From Legionella sp. W10-070 (GTDB lineage: Bacteria; Pseudomonadota; Gammaproteobacteria; Legionellales; Legionellaceae), in the NCBI RefSeq assembly GCF_900640175.1, contig NZ_CAAAJC010000001.1, positions 62,001 through 126,000 of the forward strand: a DNA stretch of 64,000 nucleotides, written 5' to 3'. Position numbers and translations under genes: made by a program. The notes under the pieces were generated by a model that saw only the letters and a list, made by a program, of their open reading frames with translations, did no database searches and had not been told where the DNA came from. Positions 63,669 through 64,000 of this stretch are shown here, piece after piece (position 1 is the first letter of the stretch; each line of letters opens with the position of its first letter).

Positions 63669-64000
63669 GAGTTCCCCTTTGAGGCATTCCGTGTAACCCG
63701 CAATAGATCATTTAAACCATTAACTGCATGCTTTGCAATCTTCTTCTCTTTTTTATTGTCAGGATGTCAGGGGCCGCAATCTGCTCTGGCACCTGCAGGT
63801 CCTGCAGCACTTGCTGTTTATTGGTTGTGGTGGGGGATGTTTGTTTTTTTTAGCCTGGTACTGCTGGGAATTATTCTCCTGTGGTTTTATGCAATCCGCC
63901 CCAAATCAGAAGTAATGGATGAGAAACGAATAATCCCCCTGCAGCGGCAGTTAATTATCGGCGGCGGCATTCTCCTGCCAACCATAAGTATCATCATACT
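63660..64000 (+). CDS. cytochrome c oxidase subunit II, 5' part
   Basis: The frame runs to the window edge without a stop. It encodes a lipoprotein-like leader (FFSFLLSGCQG, lipobox LSGC), the family sequence PQSALAPAGPAALAVYWLWWGMFVFF, the first membrane helix, FYAIRP, and the start of the second helix (LIIGGGILLPTISIII). The CuA region lies outside the window. ATG 63660 is the only in-frame ATG before the leader and has a poor ribosome site, so the true start might be a non-AUG codon nearer the leader. Confidence 0.8.
   Translation, partial: MSHEFPFEAFRVTRNRSFKPLTACFAIFFSFLLSGCQGPQSALAPAGPAALAVYWLWWGMFVFFSLVLLGIILLWFYAIRPKSEVMDEKRIIPLQRQLIIGGGILLPTISIII

Noticed and set aside
63733-63915. 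60-codon frame at the end of the window
   Set aside because: It is a shadow; the other frame from 63660 encodes a recognisable cytochrome oxidase subunit II and stays open to the edge.

Overview
The window reads as a chromosomal segment of a gamma-proteobacterium of the Legionella type. The evidence is the gene content: a flagellar cluster ordered fliM to fliA followed by motC/motD, cytosolic IMP/GMP-type 5'-nucleotidase, the Lcl-type surface protein, minor pilins, and above all several stand-alone genes with eukaryote-like domains and Glu-rich or hydrophobic C-termini that look like Dot/Icm (type IVB) effectors. Base composition is moderately AT-rich throughout. No tRNA, rRNA or CRISPR array was seen.

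Layout. 1-2465: end of an Mrp/ApbC Fe-S carrier ATPase and parE. 2491-14242 (minus strand): a tightly packed flagellar operon fliM-fliN-fliO-fliP-fliQ-fliR-flhB-flhA-flhF-fleN-fliA-motC-motD-orf, with a textbook sigma-54 promoter ahead of fliM. 14688-16701: a DprE1/DprE2-like oxidase/reductase pair. 16840-23656: small membrane protein, polysaccharide deacetylase, an 1124-residue effector-like protein and a decayed composite mobile element with long terminal inverted repeats and an 8-bp target duplication. 23753-29665: mscL, lysC, alaS, recX, recA. 29751-32819: a two-gene efflux system (HlyD adaptor plus FUSC-type pump). 33006-37626: a small unknown gene with an Arg-Glu-Gly repeat, nhaA, a tandem universal stress protein and NAD-malic enzyme. 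37755-38630: a protein with a complete bZIP signature. 38844-42576: cyclic-nucleotide-binding protein, class II glutamine amidotransferase and Lcl_C-type secreted protein. 42675-44516: truncated minor pilin cluster. 44653-51381: hisC, phhB, secF, secD, yajC, a catalytically degenerate TGT paralogue and queA. 51878-56574: DUF1840, ABC-F ATPase, M13 metallopeptidase. 56788-62460: a candidate papain-like (C58/YopT-type) effector, 5'-nucleotidase, SDR and a Ras-like GTPase with a membrane hairpin. 62751-64000: CopD-like and DUF2231 membrane proteins and the start of cytochrome c oxidase subunit II.

The most exciting item is the gene at 37755-38630. It carries the full plant/animal bZIP spacing N-x7-R-x9-L followed by four more leucines at seven-residue intervals, a nearby basic nuclear-localisation-like patch, and upstream a tandem TTAAT box spaced exactly like a PmrA site. 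It is a candidate nucleomodulin that would act as a host-type transcription factor. Other items worth attention are the Ras-like GTPase with a shortened G3 motif, the C58-like candidate protease, the pseudo-TGT in the queA-yajC-secDF cluster, a DprE1 homologue lacking the benzothiazinone-target cysteine, and a RecA with an expanded KLD repeat in its regulatory tail. The region is peppered with short palindromic elements of at least four families.
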